Both the position numbers and the translations under genes were made by a program. Below the pieces are notes generated by a model. The model made no database searches and was not told where the DNA came from. It saw only the letters and a list, made by a program, of their open reading frames with translations. Source: Deferribacteraceae bacterium (lineage in GTDB: Bacteria > Chrysiogenota > Deferribacteres > Deferribacterales > JAISNW01). From it: a DNA stretch of 6,818 nucleotides. The stretch lies in the NCBI GenBank assembly GCA_031276055.1, contig JAISNW010000130.1, forward strand, positions 1 through 6,818, in the 5' to 3' direction. Every line of letters begins with the position of its first letter. The first letter of the stretch is position 1. Below are positions 5,162-6,818 of the stretch, one piece after another.

Positions 5162-6241
5162 ATGTTTTTTAAGATACTCTTTCTCTCCATCCTTGCAGCA
5201 GCTCTAGCTCTTTCAGCTTGGATGTTTATCTTCCGCAGGAAAGAACCCGCAGCGCTCGACAGCAAACTCTCGCCGCTGGATGGGCTATACCTTCTCTCTA
5301 AGGGGGATAGGTCCGGAGCCTTAAAGTTTTTTATAGCTCTAGCGTCTGAAGGAGGGAGCACCCCAGCGGATTATCTTACCGCAGCGGTTCTTATGAGAAC
5401 AGTTGGGGATGCTAAAGGGGCGGTATATGTTCTAGAGTCCCTTTTGTTAAGGCGTTCCACTCCTCCGCCGATTGTGCGTTTAAGTATAGGAGAGCTCATC
5501 CTCTGCTATAGAATTATAGGCAACACCCATAGCGGTGCAGGGTGTATAAATAGCGTCAGAGAACGCGGGCATTGGGATGAGATCATCTTATTAGAAGCGA
5601 TGATAGCGTCCGATCGGGGTGATTACGAGCTTGCTGTCTCCAAATTTCAACGCTACCAGAAGATTACAAATGTTGATCTTTCAAAAGAGATCTCCTATGT
5701 GCACTTAAACGCCGCAATGAAAAGCGCCGATAGATCTTTTTCTGTTAAACAGCTGAAGAGCGCCTTAAAATGCTACCCCGCAAATCACAAGGCGTTCTTC
5801 ACCCTTTTATCTATAACTGAAGATTGGGAGCTCTGCAAAAGCGCAGTTGAAGACGACATCATTAGAACTAGAGAAGACCGCATCGCTATAGAGAACATCT
5901 GCTACAAACTCTCAAAACTTGACGAGCTTATAGCCATCTTAGTTAAAAAGACGGAGGCAGGGGGTGCGCACCCTGCGGCTTATCTATTTCTTGCAGCATA
6001 CTATAAAAAGATGGGGGAAGCAGCGGCTGCTGCGGCGGTTATCAGAGACTATATCAATAAACGTTCAGCTGTTCCGGTGATTAAAAAGAATTATATTGAA
6101 GTGGCGAATGACCCTTTCTTAACCTCTCTCTTTCGTCAAGAAAAAGATTATTTCTGTTCTGCCTGCGGACAGGAATTTCTTGATTATTCAGAGGTATGTC
6201 AAGTTTGCGGCGAAATAGGAAGCGTAAACTATAAGTTATAA
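5162..6241 (+). CDS. lapB: LapB-like membrane-anchored TPR protein with C-terminal zinc ribbon
   Basis: The 359 residues show the LapB (YciM) layout: an N-terminal membrane anchor (about 4-24) followed by arginines and lysine (25-27), then a long all-helical region, then a cysteine-rich end. TPR-like helix pairs are recognisable at about 39-62, 68-98, 142-170 and 272-300; the middle repeats are degenerate. The C-terminus has Cys332-x2-Cys335 and Cys346-x2-Cys349 in a rubredoxin-like metal-binding ribbon (YFCSACGQEF...CQVCG). E. coli LapB is 389 residues and uses this ribbon with its TPRs to deliver LpxC to FtsH in the cytoplasm; the same job here is inferred. The start has only a weak TAAAG upstream but lies 5 bp after the lapA stop, and the hydrophobic anchor begins right there. 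A generic TPR protein of other function is the alternative, but anchor, ribbon and lapA neighbour favour LapB. Confidence 0.72.
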   Translation: MFFKILFLSILAAALALSAWMFIFRRKEPAALDSKLSPLDGLYLLSKGDRSGALKFFIALASEGGSTPADYLTAAVLMRTVGDAKGAVYVLESLLLRRSTPPPIVRLSIGELILCYRIIGNTHSGAGCINSVRERGHWDEIILLEAMIASDRGDYELAVSKFQRYQKITNVDLSKEISYVHLNAAMKSADRSFSVKQLKSALKCYPANHKAFFTLLSITEDWELCKSAVEDDIIRTREDRIAIENICYKLSKLDELIAILVKKTEAGGAHPAAYLFLAAYYKKMGEAAAAAAVIRDYINKRSAVPVIKKNYIEVANDPFLTSLFRQEKDYFCSACGQEFLDYSEVCQVCGEIGSVNYKL

Positions 6242-6250
6242 GGTGTTGCT

Positions 6251-6818
6251 ATGCCAAAAGAAACACCGATGGCAACGCAGTTTAGGGCGATAAAAGAGAG
6301 ATATCCTGATTCAATTCTATTCTTCCGTATGGGAGACTTCTATGAAATGTTTGAAGAAGATGCTCTCATTGCCTCCAAAATATTGGGGATAGCCCTAACA
6401 TCGCGCAATAAGAACGCTGAAAGCGCCGTTCATATGTGCGGCGTTCCTCATCAGAGATATCAACCATATGCAGTAAAGTTGGTAAATGCGGGCTATAATG
6501 TAGCCATATGCGATCAGCTGGAAGATCCCTCTTTAGCAAAAGGGATTGTAAAAAGGGGGGTTACGCGAATAATCACCCCTGCAACTATGATAGATATAGA
6601 AGAGGTGACAGAGGCGGCAAATAACTTTTTAATCTCTTTCTACCTTGAGGGCGGGGTATTCTATACCGCCAATGCAGATATATCCACAGGAGAGGTATAC
6701 CTCTTCGCCTCACAAGCAGACGAGGTGGAAACAGTAATAAATAAATATTCTCCAAAGGAGATTCTAAGCTCAACAAAGCTAACCATCCCCTCAATTACGA
6801 GGAGTTCTCGTTCAGTGG
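6251..6818 (+). CDS. mutS: DNA mismatch repair protein MutS, N-terminal part (3' end outside window)
   Basis: MutS recognises base mismatches and small loops after replication and starts repair with MutL. The first 189 codons are present and open to the window edge; full-length proteins are usually 850-900 residues. The start MPKETPMATQFRAIKERYPD is typical of the family. The mismatch-reading motif is in FFRMGDFYEMFEEDA (24-38): Phe30-Tyr31-Glu32 is the Phe-x-Glu that stacks on and contacts the mismatched base. Further domain I blocks are HMCGVPHQ, NAGYNVAICDQLEDP and KGIVKRGVTRIITPAT, and residues after about 115 begin the connector domain. An AAGGTG at 6240-6245, 5 bp before the ATG, overlaps the lapB stop, so mutS appears to be the last visible gene of the HIT-lapA-lapB operon. 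The Phe-x-Glu motif argues for MutS1 rather than MutS2. Confidence 0.96.
   Translation, partial: MPKETPMATQFRAIKERYPDSILFFRMGDFYEMFEEDALIASKILGIALTSRNKNAESAVHMCGVPHQRYQPYAVKLVNAGYNVAICDQLEDPSLAKGIVKRGVTRIITPATMIDIEEVTEAANNFLISFYLEGGVFYTANADISTGEVYLFASQADEVETVINKYSPKEILSSTKLTIPSITRSSRSV

Noticed and set aside
6680..6688. ATATCCACA inside mutS as a DnaA box
   Set aside because: Isolated, one mismatch, in coding sequence and fully explained by codons.
1..6818. Mobile element, CRISPR array, phage or defence system
   Set aside because: No transposase, integrase, spaced repeat array or terminal repeats; all genes are housekeeping families on one strand.

Overview
This is a stretch of chromosome from what looks like a Gram-negative, prototrophic bacterium of moderate GC content (roughly 40-45% by eye). 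All genes are on the + strand. The Gram-negative reading rests on the lapA-lapB type pair, which in Escherichia coli controls lipopolysaccharide synthesis. The order HIT protein - lapA-like - TPR/zinc-ribbon protein - mutS resembles, from memory, deltaproteobacterial (Geobacter-like) genomes. That placement is low-confidence inference; the window has no rRNA or other strong phylogenetic marker.

Region 1 (1-2416) is an amino-acid biosynthesis operon: the C-terminal 270 residues of 2-isopropylmalate synthase (leuA), then dapA and dapB. The genes overlap by 19 bp and 4 bp, so they are probably translationally coupled. LeuA commits carbon to leucine. DapA and DapB carry out the first two steps of the lysine/diaminopimelate branch from aspartate semialdehyde.

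Region 2 (2417-3894) holds a 191-bp gap with a promoter overlaid by overlapping dyad symmetries, followed by metY. MetY is a PLP enzyme making homocysteine (or cysteine) by direct sulfhydrylation. The operator-like dyads suggest metY is regulated separately from the leu-dap genes.

Region 3 (3895-4335) is a 441-bp gap with no convincing gene and is the most unusual part of the window. It has two pairs of DnaA-box-like nonamers, each pair separated by exactly 2 bp and all in one orientation. The first pair lies inside a 16-bp-arm imperfect inverted repeat next to an AT-rich tract. A GC-rich hairpin and a weak IHF-like site lie between the pairs. This looks like a replication origin or another DnaA-binding locus, although no dnaA, dnaN, gidA or similar gene is visible. 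The gap ends in a recognisable sigma70-type promoter for the next operon.

Region 4 (4336-6818) is a tight operon: a HIT-family nucleotide phosphorylase/hydrolase, a LapA-like two-span membrane protein, a LapB-like membrane-anchored TPR protein with a C-terminal four-cysteine zinc ribbon, and the first 189 codons of mutS, which runs off the window. No insertion sequence, CRISPR array, tRNA, rRNA or prophage gene is seen. The genes themselves are ordinary housekeeping families; the novelty, if any, is in the two intergenic regions.
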